Notes: generated from the letters alone by a model not told the origin. A DNA stretch of 64,000 nt from Eremomyces bilateralis CBS 781.70 (GCF_010015585.1 NW_022985084.1:175345-239344); one strand, 5' to 3'; counted from the stretch's first letter, positions 20,943 through 33,211 are shown. Numbers and translations are program-made.

Positions 20943-22692
20943 CTACTTCCCCCATCGAGCGCTCTCGTCCCCGCCTACCCATTCATGCTCGACATACCCC
21001 AAGCGGCGCTTCACCTCTTTGACCGTTTCACTGTCCCCCGTGTTCTTCCCGATATTATCACTGATCTTAATCGCCGGGTTGCCCGAGGCCGAAGATATCT
21101 TGATGACAATGTTCATGGGAGTGGACTTGTGCCCGGTGGTCGTGCTCACGAAGTCGTCTGCACGTTGATGTTAGTTACTTGACGTTGCTTTGGGTATACC
21201 AGTCATACTCGTGAAGAATGTCCCGACTCCAAAGCTTGGCTGGAAGCCGCTGGCCTCGGCTGCGGCCTTGTATTTAAGGCACAGATCCGTGGTTAGAGAG
21301 TCAGAAAAGACAATGCTTTTCTGATCGGTAATCCCTTCCTGATCATAGAATTTTCGCATCGACTGAATGAACTCCAATGGATCTCCCGAGTCTTGCCGGA
21401 CGCCGGTATACGCCTGAGCGAATGTCTTCTCGGTACCGGCCGTGCTCTGCTCAATCCGCTCGTATAGACCGTGCAGTTCCGATGCTTGCGCATCGGTCAT
21501 ACTCCCACGGCGTTGCGGCAGACCGGCCAGACGATGGTCAAACATATCGGCTGGCCGGATTTTCTTCCGAAACGCTTTGAGAAATGCAGGTGTGCCAAAG
21601 GTGTCCGTCAGCATGACCGCGAGAACCTGAAGAGATTAGCTCGGGACGATTGAAGGACGTTGTTTTGGGCTCTCACCCCTTCACCGAATGTATTGATCCA
21701 ACAACGCAGACCGATTTCGTTGGCATTCTCATAGTCGTTCGTCGCCGCCGCGATTCCCATGAACCATTCGTGGGCCACGGTGCCGACCGGCTGCAGTCCC
21801 ATCGACATGGCGAAGTGGACGTTGCTGGTCCCGGTCAATTGGCCTGGCCAGCCGTTATTTTCGCCATCGTTCTTCGCCTCGATCATGCCCTGTAGGACCA
21901 ACTTCTGCGCGTGATAGTTCCGCCGCCGCCTGCTTCCGAATTCCGAGAATCGGCACCCGGCTTTTAACAGCTGCGTGCCCTTCTCTTTGGCTTTCTCGAC
22001 TTGGCCATCATAGTTCCAGTCGCGGTCGCGGAACTTGAAGTATGCCTCGCTGACCAGTGCGAGGAGTGGGATTTCGTAGAGGATGGTTTCGATCCAGCGC
22101 CCCGAGATTTTTAACTCGATGCCACCGAGCTCTTCATCGCCCTCGGAACTCTCCGCGTGAAATTTCAGTGACACTTGCTCGCTGGGTTTGAACTGGAACT
22201 GTTCCAGATATGCCAGATAGGCTTGGTTGAGGTACGGGCACGTCGCACCCAGGAACTGGAACTCGTCTGGCGTGAGACGGATGTTCGCCAGACCTTCAAA
22301 GCTGACGTGAGAATCTGTGAGCAACATGATACGCGAATCAACTTACGATCGATCTGCTTCTGTAACCATTGGACGGCGGTGCGGCTCAATTTCATATTCG
22401 GGGTTCTATTGGTCAGGTGGTACGTCGCCTCTGATTACAAGGTTAGAGCATAGCAATACTGCACTTCATATGACTGTTGCGTACCTATATCCGGAAAGTA
22501 CCTCAGGATGCATGCTGGACAAGGTAAGTTCAAGAACCGAAATGGTGGAGTTCCCACGCACCTTGCATCGTGAGCTTATAGAGATCCCTACAGATGATGA
22601 GTTTGATATGAAATCCATGCGACAAACATTACTCACGTATCCAAAATGGAGAACACCCCTTCCGGGACATCCTGTTGGTTTTGCCCTGCCAT
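20943..22692 (-). CDS. NPT1: Nicotinate phosphoribosyltransferase (NAD salvage)
   Basis: Converts nicotinate and PRPP to nicotinate mononucleotide with ATP, the first step of Preiss-Handler NAD salvage. Seven exons fit: 22692-22637, 22587-22562, 22514-22485, 22430-22347, 22315-21678, 21626-21209, 21157-20943, total 1467 nt, 488 aa. The N-terminus reads PEGVFSILDTDLYKLTMQ, then RYFPDIEATYHLTNRTP. The core has GTSNVHFA and PVGTVAHEW (the His phosphorylated during catalysis), then GVRQDSGDP and IVFSDSL (phosphate/PRPP-binding barrel strands). Exons 2 and 3 are only 26 and 30 nt, and the fourth intron would be about 32 nt, so gene predictors may miss the N-terminus. The fourth intron is the least certain junction; it adds HSHVS before FEGLANIRL. 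Confidence 0.9.
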
Positions 22693-23220
22693 GCCACGGA
22701 TATCGGGGTGACGTAGTAGAGCTGGTTAGAAGTCGATGGATTGGGGAGAAACTTGCAACTCCAAGATCGATATCGGATGCGATGTCAGCAACATTTTCAC
22801 TTCCAGAATCAAGCCGGCTCCATGACCGGCGATCAGTTGCAATGGTTACAGAAATTCTAAGTGACCCGGAGTGGATTAATGGTGATAGGTACGTACAGTC
22901 AGAACTCAGAAGCTGTCACCCTGGTGGGATTTGCGTATCATCTGACAAGGATATTGTGTATTGTGCAGTAGTCCCCCTCAGTCTGATGGTGTAAGTAACA
23001 TAATAAACATGTCATCAATTGAGGAATAACAGCCACTTTTAAGGCGACTGCTATCTTTAGGTGTGGTTAGAGCTCCACCCTAGTCTAACATTGAGGAATT
23101 CTTCAACAAATGCGTCTGGCTATGCTACACAATTACCGTTTTGACGTTGCTTTCAGCACCTGTCCCATCGGAGTTGCCCGAATCCCTTGCGAGGTACATT
23201 CCACGTCATTCATAGCGGGA
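22693..23220. other. NPT1 upstream region
   Basis: Plus-strand frames here are mostly antisense to NPT1 exons or its promoter. No gene supported. It ends at the palindrome repeat array. Confidence 0.45.
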
Positions 23221-23594
23221 GCGAAATACCCGATATCGGGTATTTTGCTATGGAGCCTTCAAAATTCGAATGATTTGTACATCTATGAGGAGCAAAACTC
23301 CCGATATCGGGTATTTTGTGATGGAGTCTTAGAAAGTCGTATATCTAGTGAGGAGCGAAATACACGATATCGGGTGTTTCGCGATTGTTCGACAACCCCT
23401 TTAGTTGTACTGGGACTTCGGGAGCTAAGTACCTGATATCGCGGGTTTGGAGATAGCACCTGCGAATATCCATTTATTTCAAAACATGCATGCAGAACGA
23501 AATATCCAATATCGGGTATTTCGCGACAGAGCCTCCAACAATCCCATTGTTTGCATCGGTAGCAAAAATACCCGATATCGGGAATTTCGCGATA
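23221..23594. repeat. Tandem array of six palindrome-centred units, period about 63-73 bp
   Basis: Six degenerate copies of a core close to GCGAAATACCCGATATCGGG followed by TATTTCGCGA occur at about 23221, 23292, 23355, 23424, 23497 and 23562. Each core is itself a dyad (CCCGATATCGGG; in copies 1, 2 and 6 the 12-bp centre is perfect). The spacers of 35-40 bp share only patches (GGAGCCTT, GAGCCTCCAACAATCC-like). The array lies between the SWP1 3' end and the NPT1 5' region. It is a minisatellite rather than CRISPR, because spacers are themselves related and the genome is eukaryotic. Confidence 0.8.
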
Positions 23595-23715
23595 GAGCCT
23601 TAAAAAATCCAATTCCATGCTGACGGAGTCATGATACCCAGTCTAATTACGCCAGGCCTGAGAAACCCGCTATGATGTCGCTTTTCCACCACCATTTGCC
23701 CTCGTCACAGTTCCT

Positions 23716-24691
23716 TCACCTAAGCCCCGCCAGTCTCCGATCCTGCGTCTCGGTCAGGGCTCGGCTGCCCGACAAGAAGGCAACCACGCCCACCACGCTC
23801 ACAGCCGGCAGCACCTGGAAGAGGTTCCAGCTGGTATAGTACAAGAAGAAGACGCCCTCCAGCGCGACCACGGAGCCGAAGAACAGCACGTGGGCCACCG
23901 GCGCCTGGGAAAACGCCTTCGGGGCATGGTCCACGTTCGCTCCCAGCATCGCCCAGCCCACCAGCAATGCCGGCAACGCAGCTAGCGTCGCCAGGGTGAA
24001 GACCAACGAGATGATCTTTGGGGGACTTTGCGGGTCGGAACGGAAGATGTGGTGGATCTCAGGAAGCTTTCCATATCGAACTGGCTTCTCGGGGATCGAA
24101 ATGGGGGCCGCCAGGTCGCGGGAAATGTCGACCGTGAAGGCAGGGACATTGTATGGAGTGGACGATCCGAACGAGCCGATGATTATGGAGGCTTGAAGGG
24201 AATCCGAGGATGTGAGGAACTGGATGGGAAGGTCTTTATGTGTCTAATAAAGTCGGTCAGCAAGGGCTAGGCCGCGCATGTATGGAGTCCTTACAATTTC
24301 CACCTTGCCTTTCCCTGAATCACTGATGCTGAACGGGAAACTCTCCTCCAAGCGTGTGTCCTGATCATGGAGCACCAAAAACGCCTGATGTGGCCTTCGC
24401 CCCGTTTTCCCTTCTTTGGCCGTCAGGACTATCTTGAGCGTCTCTCCCGTCCCAAACGACAGCGGATTCACCACGGTGGAGCCTGGGACGATGCTGTCAT
24501 GACCGTTAAACACCAAACCGACAGCCCCACCCATTGACCACGACTTACCTTTCTTTCGATCGCGCGGCATTGCCCGCACCCTTCCCTTGTACGATCACGG
24601 AGGCATCGGAGAAGCTCCAGGACGATGCGGCAGATGTCAGGAAGGCATTGCCCAGGGTCAGCCAGAGGGTAGATGTGCTAAAGAACCTCAT
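23716..24691 (-). CDS. SWP1: Oligosaccharyltransferase subunit Swp1 / ribophorin II
   Basis: Subunit of the ER oligosaccharyltransferase that N-glycosylates nascent proteins. Three exons (24691-24549, 24493-24295, 24243-23716) give 289 aa, close to the 286 aa of yeast Swp1. A signal peptide (RFFSTSTLWLTLGNAFLTSA) covers residues 1 to about 22. A luminal domain follows with the family blocks QAFLVLHDQDTRLEESFPF and PVRYGKLPEIHHIFRSDP. Three hydrophobic helices end the protein (LATLAALPALLVGWAML, HVLFFGSVVALEGVFFLYY, VLPAVSVVGVVAFLSG). The first intron uses the acceptor just before CATCGTCCC, since the later AG would break the frame. It is divergent from the uS12m gene. Confidence 0.9.
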
Positions 24692-25104
24692 CGCTACGAC
24701 GAGCGTGTGAGAGCACTGGAGAATGTGGTGGCAGGTTTGATAGAGATATCAAGCTCATGTAGTAGCTGGTAGGTTGTCTGTCCATCTGTTTGTAGACTGG
24801 AGTGAGGACACGAAATCCATACAGGGGTCGCGTCATGGGCAGGGACTCAAGTTAGTGCCTTAATGCCTGAGGACAGCAACACAAGTCCAACAAACTGTCC
24901 AAGGATTTACTTTGGCACGTGACCATGCACGTGACTTTGAGCATTGAAACATCCAAGGTGCTGACAATCTCCAATTAATCTCGCGATACTATGTTACGGC
25001 CATCGCAAGATCCAGAAGACAAGCAACCAGACCAGCACGGTTCCCCAGAACTCCAGGTATCCAAGGACTGACCACTGCCTTGCCAATTGGCAAGAATCCG
25101 CGCC
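24692..25104. promoter_or_regulatory. Divergent intergenic region, SWP1 / uS12m
   Basis: 413 bp separate the two start codons of oppositely transcribed genes, so both promoters must lie here. It contains paired CACGTGAC/GCACGTGA E-box-like sites (24917-24934: GGCACGTGACC, GCACGTGACTT), which are candidate bHLH (Cbf1-type) sites. No other element recognised. Confidence 0.5.
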
Positions 25105-25741
25105 ATGCGACCAACATCATGCCTGCGCCTGTTCGCCGGGCTCCGGATCTCTGAACCGTCCCTGCACCTCCGCCCGTCCTCAATCCGACCGCTCGCACTC
25201 CCTCAAACCACGCCGAAACGGACCTTCTCCCATTCCCCCGTATCGCACACGACCTACAACCAGGTCCTCCGCGGCTGCCGTGTCGCCCAGCGCGCGCGAC
25301 AGAAGCGCTCTCCGGCCCTGACCAATCGGCCGGAGATGAAGGGCGTCTGCCTACGGGTCACCACGACGAAGCCGAAGAAGCCCAATTCGGGGGACAAGAA
25401 GATTGCGAGGGTGCGGTTGAGCACGGGAAAGGAGATTACGGCGTATATTCCAGGGGAAGGTAGGGTGATTGGGCATGTGAATGGATGGACGGGGCTAATG
25501 GAGTTGCAGGACATAATATCCAGCAGCATTCGGTGGTGTTGGTGAGAGGTGGGCGGGCGCAGGATATACCCGGTGTCAGGTATAAGCTGGTTCGGGGCGC
25601 CTTTGACCTGGTACGTCAAAGCTCGATTGCACGATTGCACGGCACCTTGAACCTTGACTAACATTTCATGTCTAGGGCGGTGTTGGAAACCGGCGGGGGG
25701 CACGATCGAAATTCGGAACAAAGAAGCCCAAGACAGTATGA
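25105..25741 (+). CDS. MRPS12: Mitochondrial small-subunit ribosomal protein uS12m
   Basis: Decoding-centre protein of the mitochondrial 37S subunit. Three exons (25105-25459, 25510-25610, 25676-25741) give 173 aa. The first about 55 residues form an Arg/Ser/Pro-rich mitochondrial targeting sequence. The uS12 core follows: [44 protein letters not shown] (the conserved K-x-P-N-S decoding loop), [34 protein letters not shown] and a final [10 protein letters not shown]. The start was set to the first ATG (25105) rather than earlier non-ATG in-frame codons. Intact. Confidence 0.93.
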
Positions 25742-25951
25742 TGTACCTGTGCATGTATAGTAGTCTTCGAGAGCATTTGCGTGGCGTTTACGGAGGATGG
25801 AAAGCACGGGAGGTTTGACGAAACCTTGTACAATCAATGACGACTTTTAGCTCTATATAGCGTCTCTACCGGATGGATATATGAGCTCAAATACTGTAGA
25901 AGTAACACCATTTGATCGCCTCCAAACATAGATAGAATTTAGTGTTTATAG

Positions 25952-28900
25952 TCAGTCTACCTCGTCCTGCTCGGGATCCTGCTTGTCCGCCGATTTTTCC
26001 TCTTCTTTGAGCTTCGGCTGCTTCTTTTGCACCTTTGTTTCTTCGGGGAACAACTCGGCGAAAAGGTTCGGCAGGAACCGGTCTAAGCGTGTCCACGTTT
26101 CATTCCATAGCTCCTCTTGCTCCGGCTTCTCGTTGGGAGAAGCGAGATAGCCGCCACTCGACATGACCAGCAAGATATTTTTCAAACTTTCCGGAACAGC
26201 CTCTTCCTGTGTCAAGTTAGTAATTGCAAAAAAATCCGTGCGCGCAACGTACTAAGTTGTCGCCCTGGCCACTATTCATCAGCCGGTCCATGATGCTCAA
26301 GATCTTGATCCATAAATCCAACATTCCCTCCCACTCCGACAAGGCCACCAGATAGTGTAGGAAGATCTTGCATAGCATCGTGGCAGCTTGCACCCGCGTT
26401 TCGCCCATGCCCACAGGATCGGACTGGAAGACTTCCGGCTTTAGTAGTTGGTTGATGAGCGGGAAAAGCACGTCGCCGAAAATCGCCGTCCATTCCGTGT
26501 GGTCCGGAGAGGTGAGATCTTTCGATAGAAGCGTCCGCTGGAGACACGAGAGGGCGTGGTGCCGAACCTCCCGGCATGGATTCAGACACTGCATGGTCAG
26601 CGCTCGGAAAATCGGAGACCAGTACGCGTTCCATGCTTCCGTGGCTTCCAAGTGGGACTGTTCAATAAAGGTAGGGATGCGCCCCGTCACGGTGTAGATC
26701 AGATGGATCGACGTGACTCCACGAGCGACTACATCGTTTTCCTTCAGCTTCACCGGCTTCTTCCCCCGCCGGGCCGCATGATCCCGTCTCTGCTCGTCGA
26801 TCGTGCCGATGCTTCCGGCGGTTGCAAAATTGTTCAGCAGCTCGATGGCTCGTTCGTAGTTGTCGGAGCTGAGGCAACTGTGGGGTCCCGTGATGAGCTG
26901 CTCGGTGAGGGAGAACACCTTGGGTGCTTCGTCGGCGATGGCATGCAGCGAATCGAGGATAGACCAGAAGTCGGGAGACGTGACGAGCTCGTTGCGGAGA
27001 CCGGAAGGGGTTTCAATGCATTCCGACAGGCCGCGAATGAGAGGTGCTGCGGTGTTTTGTAGGAGCTCCTGATCGAAGCTGGAGATCTGATGAAGGACGA
27101 CGGGTGCTCGGATGAAGTCATGGTTCTATAAAACGTCAGAATCAAAGAGAGAAGGATCCAACATTTTTACGCACGCCGCTGGCTTTCAGAAGGCTGAAGA
27201 GGTAGAAGACTGCTCGAGAAATTACGATGTAGTGGAAGTTCGATGCATCGCGAATGACCGATTGAAGCGCCTCTGCGGCATCTTTTCCCAACGTCTCGAT
27301 CGAGGGCTCGTCCCGGAGCGTGAGTATTGTTGCGAGTTCGAGAATGAAGACGGTTCGAGAATCATATACAGCCGCAGTATTTCGGGCCTTGTGTCCATTC
27401 GGTCGGATTGGACTGGGGGGAGGCATCTCGGGTTTCACAACGATCACTCGTGGGGAGGCATCCTCGGGGAGCTGGGATAGAAGAGCCGAGACAAGAGAAT
27501 TGAGCGTGTTTAGCGGCATTTGACTTGGTTCGGTCAGTCCGTGTCCTTCACTTGAGAGGGCCCGACTTACCTGATGTTGGCAAACACCTCCTCAATGTTG
27601 CAGGTACCGATGCAATCGACCGTGCAAAGCGTGTATTCAAGCTCCTGGTCGGATGGCTCCGGCGGTTCGTCATTCGCGAAACTGGAGACATATGAGGACA
27701 ACGTCGAGAACAAGCCGCCAGCCTCGCTATTTCGCTCCCCACGGTCAATGATTTGGACCGGTGGCTGCAATGGAATGGGCGGAAGGTCGAGATTGAGTTT
27801 AATAGTCCCTCCAGGGGCAGGAATCAACGAGTTCACGAAAAGGTTGAGGAAGATCCGAACCACCTAGACGATGCGTCAGTGATGTGCCTCAACTTTGAAT
27901 CATTCAACTTACCGGTGTCCAGCCGTCCCGAATGGCTGCCTCGTTCCCATTAATCACCTTGAACAGGACGACCACAGCCAATTGCGCTCTAAAATCGCGA
28001 CCAAACCGTACCGCCGTCTCACTGACCATGACGCTCTTCTCTCCCGCCTGCACTTCCGTGTTCAGGGATGTATTCGGCGGCGTCTCGGATGCAAGGGTGC
28101 TGATGGAGCTGAGACAGAAAATGATATGATCTAGAGCTTCGTTCACATTGTACTTCGCCGCCAGCTGTGCGCATTGATGAAAGCCGGTAATCACGCGGGA
28201 GAAGACGGCGTCATCGGATGCGGACATAAATACATAGGACAGCGTGGAGACGATCGGTTTCCAGGTCGCGGCGAAAACGTCGGCATCAAAAATATTCGTG
28301 TCGCAAAGGATGAGGTCGGAGGAGGTGGAGACTTTCATGAGCAGCTCTTTCCAGCCATGGTCGTATGCATGCTTGGTATTGTGCTCTTCCGGGAGAATGA
28401 TCTCGTTGGTTTTGATGGAGTCGTAGATGTCTTGCAGAAACTGCGGATCGAAGTCATCGCCGCTATTGACTCCCCGTAAATTCCTCGAGAAGTCGAGGAT
28501 GGTCATCCGAGCTGCGGATTTCAGGTTGGGATTATGTTGATCCGTATTAAGCATGATGATTGCATATGTCAAGACAAATGCGGCATCTTTATCCGCGATG
28601 CCTTCGGGAGCCGCCATTCTGCAGTATTTCTCCGTGAATATGGTGACGATCCGTTCGATGAGAGCGGATTCGCCGGGGAGGCGGAATGTATGAAGGAGTT
28701 GTCTAAGTGCTTCGTCTATCCTTTGACCGGAAAAGTTGAAACTCTCCATGAACGCATCTAGAATCTCCTCGTTATTCCTCTTGGAGATAAAGTCTCCAAG
28801 GACCCTTTTATCGACTCGTGAAGTGGCTTTCAGGAAATGCGCGACCGAATGTGGGCTATTCGGATCGTCGATTACGCCTTGAGAGGCAAGGAAGGCGATG

Positions 28901-30827
28901 CCCCCTTTCGGGTTTTCGTTGAATTTGCTTGCACCTTTGATGATGACGGTCTTCAAGCGCCGCCGCTCGCGAAGTCTCTCCAAGTCGGGCAGCGCTCGTG
29001 GGCAATGCTCGTCATCCAATCGATCGGACATGGACTGTATTAATCCCAAGAGCGAGTCGAGACATAAAGGAGGAACATTTGTGGTACTCCAGGTTGCGGA
29101 GTCCGGAATGGCATTTCGCGATAACAGCCCCACCATGTCCATGCAGAGGTCGTTTCGATCCACGTCGCAATCGTAATTGACGAAGAGCTCCGCCATGAAA
29201 GCGGGCAAGCGAACCAGCGCACCGATGCTCTCTATCATTGCTTCCCGGGCCTCCGGCCTCCGTTGCCCCCCCTCCAGGCCAAGTTTCTGACGGTCCTTGA
29301 CCGGTACGGGTGTGGAACGGCCGCTGGAATGCCCTTGATTGTTCTGGGACGAGGGCTTAGCTAGACTCGCAGTTTGGGGGATGCCGGCATACAGCCGTGG
29401 GTCGATCCCGGGCTCGTGCGGAATCTCGACTCGTGGAAACAGGCACGTAATCAGGTACGAAAGGAAGAGCTCTTGCTGAAGCTTGAGGACCTTTCGACAT
29501 GTAGCAAGAAGCGTGCCTGCCACACGAAGGGATTCGTTAAGGATGGCCATATTTTCCGACCGAACCAGTTGGAAGAGGTGGCGGCAGAGGGTGTCTTTTG
29601 CTAGCGATGCTAGGCTGGGATGGTTTGCAATGGACGGCCCCGCAACTTCGAGGGCAACGTCCACGATCCGGAGGGCCATGATCCGCATGGTATCCGTTCG
29701 CTGTTTGTCATGCGGATCCAACAGATCCACGAGAACGCGGAGAAGCTCTCGTATGGATGGGAGGGAGTACGGCTTGATCTCGGCAGTATCCTCCGTGGCC
29801 TCTGCTTCTGACAAGTCCAGCTGACTCGCATTGAGATCTTTGGTTGTATCCTCGGTATCGCCTTCCGACGTTCTCTCCGCACTGCCATTCGAAATAGTAT
29901 CCTCATTCTTGCTCTCGGGGACCGTGAGTTCATTGCCAGCGACAGCGGAATCCATTCTCACGGACTCCATGTCATGCTTCGTTTTCTCATCCAGCGCAGT
30001 CGGCTTGTCCCCTGCCTCCAGTTCAAGGTGCTTCAAGCGCTCGAATATCACCTGACACATCGAGACCATAGATATCTCTGCCGCCCTTCTCAGGACTTCG
30101 GACAGCCGATTCTGGCTACACATGCTCAGCCCCGTCTCCATCAGCTCACAGACGCTCTCGTCACCGAGAATGTCGCCGACGGGGCCCGAGATCATCCGTT
30201 CCATGAGTTTCAATATCCTCAGGAGGACCACATCATCTGCGGCGTTATCGGAAGCTTCGAAGCGGCAGTGGGTGATTGCGGACGAGAGGAGCTGCATTGC
30301 AAGCGGTAGTCGCGGAGAAGCTTTGGAAATTATGTCATATGACAAGAATTTCGTAATGGCAATGAGCGCAAGAGATGTAATCGGTGCGGTAGTTGAGGAT
30401 GATCGAATGACTTGAAGGAAAGGGTGAAGCAGAGAGGGAGTATCGAAGGTTTTGACGTCTATCCAATACACGTTAGTATTGATGGCATCAACCCTCAGAG
30501 ATGGTGTGGCCAACCTTTACAACCCTTCAGCTCACCCCGCAGCTTTGAAAACGCGCTCATGAGGGGGTTATCTTGCAGGCTCTTCCCCTTCTTTCCCCTA
30601 AGTCCCCAGCGGCTGGCAAGAGCCTCACCCTCCGCATCCTCCTCTTTTCGCTTCAGATCGCTGGCGAGCGGCTTCGCCAAACCCGACGTAACACCTCCCC
30701 CCAGGATTGCTGATACGCTTGAATGTGCCCAGCGGGCATGTTTCCGCATGGCACTCGTGACCGTGATACACTCGGTCATAACCAGGGCGACGGGGTCGAC
30801 CGCCACTGATATCGACGAGAGTCGCAT
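25952..30827 (-). CDS. GEA1: Large ARF guanine-nucleotide exchange factor, GBF1/Gea1 type (Sec7 domain)
   Basis: Activates ARF GTPases at the early Golgi for COPI vesicle formation. Six exons (30827-30515, 30458-27913, 27863-27571, 27523-27175, 27125-26253, 26206-25952) give 1542 aa. The N-terminal DCB region (ECITVTSAMRKHARWAHSSV, then SAFSKLRGELK) and HUS box precede a Sec7 domain at about residues 650-840. The catalytic glutamate is in FRLPGES near 700, and the loop IMLNTDQHNPN follows. The C-terminal HDS regions extend to an acidic/lysine-rich tail. An acidic low-complexity insert (ESKNEDT... to EATEDTAE) lies between DCB and HUS. The start is uncertain: 30827 is the first ATG that leaves a family-like N-terminus, and a later ATG at 30782 (MTECITV) is equally plausible. 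The first intron has a GTTGGC donor, unusual but AG-ended and in phase. Confidence 0.93.
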
Positions 30828-31403
30828 GAGGTTTGGCTGTGTTTCCGACGCAACTCGGTCGGGGGGGGGATATGGAGCGCGCCCGCTCGAGGCGACTCTG
30901 TGACTTATATCATGGTCCATCGTGGGGTGAACGAGCGGTTAGGTGTAACCCTCGGTCTTCCTGTGGTGCTGTCGGAACCCTTCCTCGTAGTCCTCGATCA
31001 TTAATGGAGCTGGGCAGCATTCTGTAGGAAGGAGGACGGCAATTCCATGCTAGCAGTGTTCAACGTGAAATAGAGATTACAAGAAAGGAATCGTTTCGTC
31101 TCTGAAAGATGCAGCTCTTGTTAACTGCGAACGGGGAAATTCGGCGTGTATGGTGAGGCCACATGGGAAGTTCAATTGACTGTCAAGCTGTTGGTCGTTG
31201 ACTCCAGTAGATGCCTAACAATTGGTGCCTTAACTCCTTAAATCCATTTGCACAGAATTGATTAACATGAGTCAGCAAGTCAGCGTTGGAGCCTGGAGAA
31301 TACATCGCCCATCGGTTCTTCTATCCATCACATTCCATCAAAACGGCATCAAAGTTGAAGGTGAAATTAATTGGATCTCGTAAAGATCCTTTGAAATTTC
31401 ACC
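30828..31403. promoter_or_regulatory. Divergent intergenic region, GEA1 / ESA1
   Basis: 576 bp between two oppositely oriented start codons, presumably carrying both promoters. A G-run (30862-30869) lies just upstream of the GEA1 start. No other gene recognised. Confidence 0.45.
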
Positions 31404-33211
31404 ATGGTACCGAAAGAATCCGCGCGTGAGAGCGCCGACACGCCTGAGCCCGTGGAGAAGGGTTTTGCGACTCTCTCGACATTGCAGTAAGTGGCACTAC
31501 ATCTATATGGTAACGTTCGATCTAACATCAACTTGTAGAGTTGGAGTGAAGGCGTTTGTTGAGAAAGTGAGTAGCGCCTTGCGTTTATGTCTTATATCAT
31601 CAGCATCTTTGGCATCTCATGCTCAACCATAACCACCCCCCTTTAATTGGGCCAGCTGGTGCTTGGGAAGCATGTCACCCCAATAGCATCGAAATTCCAC
31701 GCACTGTTATGTGTTCTTATCGTTTGAGCGTTACTAACGCAGTACTTCAGGAAGGCGAAAAACGCAAAGCCGAGATTCTTGCCATCCAAAGCAAGAAGGG
31801 GAAGCTAGCCTTCTACGTGCATTACGAGGAGTTCAACAAGCGTCTCGATGAATGGGTCCCGGAAGGTCGCATCGACCTCTCAAAAGAGGTGGAATGGCCT
31901 GCCCCAGAGAAGCCCGAAAAGAAGAAAGCCGCCCAGACCTCCAAAGCGAGCAACAAATCCAAAGCCGATGCCGCGCTTGCCCAAGCGTTACGAGACAAGA
32001 AGAACCCCAAGCGCGCACAGCAGCGCCAAGCAAGACTTGATCGCGAACTGTCTGGCACGCCGGACTCGCAGAGCATCAATCTGCCGGGTAAGGTGTCTCG
32101 AGCAAGCAAAGCCGGAGGCAAAGAAAATCGGGAGATCAAGCAAGACAAGGACTCCGTGACCGTCATCTCGGAAGTGATCGACGGCACGCCGAAAGCCGAA
32201 GATGAAGATATGGTGGATCTGATGGAGATGGCCGACGCCGCAGCGGCCGCGAAGGCGCAGGCGCCCCACGAGCCGTTCAGCCGGGAGGAGGAGATCGAGA
32301 AACTGCGCACCGGCGGCTCCATGACGCAGAACCAGACTGAGATCTCCCGCGTGCGGAATCTGAGCCACATCCAGATGGGGAAGCACGAGATCGAGCCGTG
32401 GTACTTCAGTCCGTATCCGCAGGAGTTCTCAGAGGTGGACATGGTGTACATTTGCGAGTCGTGCTTGTCGTACTTTGGCGGGCTGAAGCAATTCACGAGA
32501 CACCGGGCGAAATGCTCGCTGCTTCACCCGCCCGGCAACGAGATTTACCGGGACGAATATGTCTCGTTCTTCGAGATCGACGGCCGACGGCAGCGGACAT
32601 GGTGCCGAAACCTGTGTCTTCTATCGAAACTATTCCTCGACCACAAGACGCTGTACTACGATGTCGATCCGTTCCTCTTCTACTGCATGGCCATCCGAGA
32701 TGAGCATGGCTGCCACCTCGTCGGGTACTTCAGCAAAGAGAAAGAGAGCGTCGAGGGGTACAACGTCGCCTGTATCCTGACGCTGCCCCAGTATCAGCGC
32801 AAGGGATTCGGCAAACTCCTCATCGATTTCAGCTACGAACTATCGAAGCGGGAGGGCAAGCTCGGGAGCCCCGAGAAGCCTCTCAGTGACCTGGGGTTGC
32901 TGGGCTACCGCGCCTACTGGCAAGAGACCATCGTCGATCTCCTGATGGACGGACGGACGGACGCCAACATCGAAGAGCTGGGCGCGACGACAGCGATGAC
33001 CACCAACGACGTCTTACATACGCTGCAGAATCTGAACATGATCAAGACGTCGAAGAACCAGCACGTCATCGTCCTCACCGATGCGGTGGTCGCGCAGTGG
33101 AAGAAGCAGAAGGAGAAGGAGAAGATCAAGGGGAAAAGGACGATTGATTCGGATAAATTACAGTGGCGACCACCGGTCTTCACGGCGTCCTCTCGAACCT
33201 GGAACTGGTAA
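31404..33211 (+). CDS. ESA1: Histone acetyltransferase Esa1 (MYST family, NuA4 catalytic subunit)
   Basis: Acetylates histone H4/H2A tails as the catalytic subunit of NuA4. Three exons (31404-31486, 31539-31566, 31751-33211; the middle one only 28 nt) give 523 aa. A chromo/Tudor-knot domain covers about residues 25-80 ([31 protein letters not shown]). A Lys/Ala-rich charged linker follows. The C2HC zinc finger is near 269 ([23 protein letters not shown]). The MYST domain holds the autoacetylated Lys in [18 protein letters not shown], the catalytic Cys in [12 protein letters not shown], the acetyl-CoA loop QRKGFGKLL and the catalytic Glu in SPEKPLSD. The C-terminus ends RTWNW. Intron 2 is long (184 nt) for this locus. 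Confidence 0.96.

Noticed and set aside
22317-22994. 225-codon plus-strand frame opposite the NPT1 5' exons
   Set aside because: It overlaps NPT1 microexons that rebuild a conserved protein; the plus-strand translation has no recognisable domain.
23221-23594. Spaced palindromic repeats as a CRISPR array
   Set aside because: The genome is eukaryotic, the repeats are degenerate, spacers are partly related to each other and no cas-like gene is present; it is a minisatellite.
31822-32496. 224-codon minus-strand frame inside ESA1
   Set aside because: Antisense to a strongly conserved coding exon; composition only.
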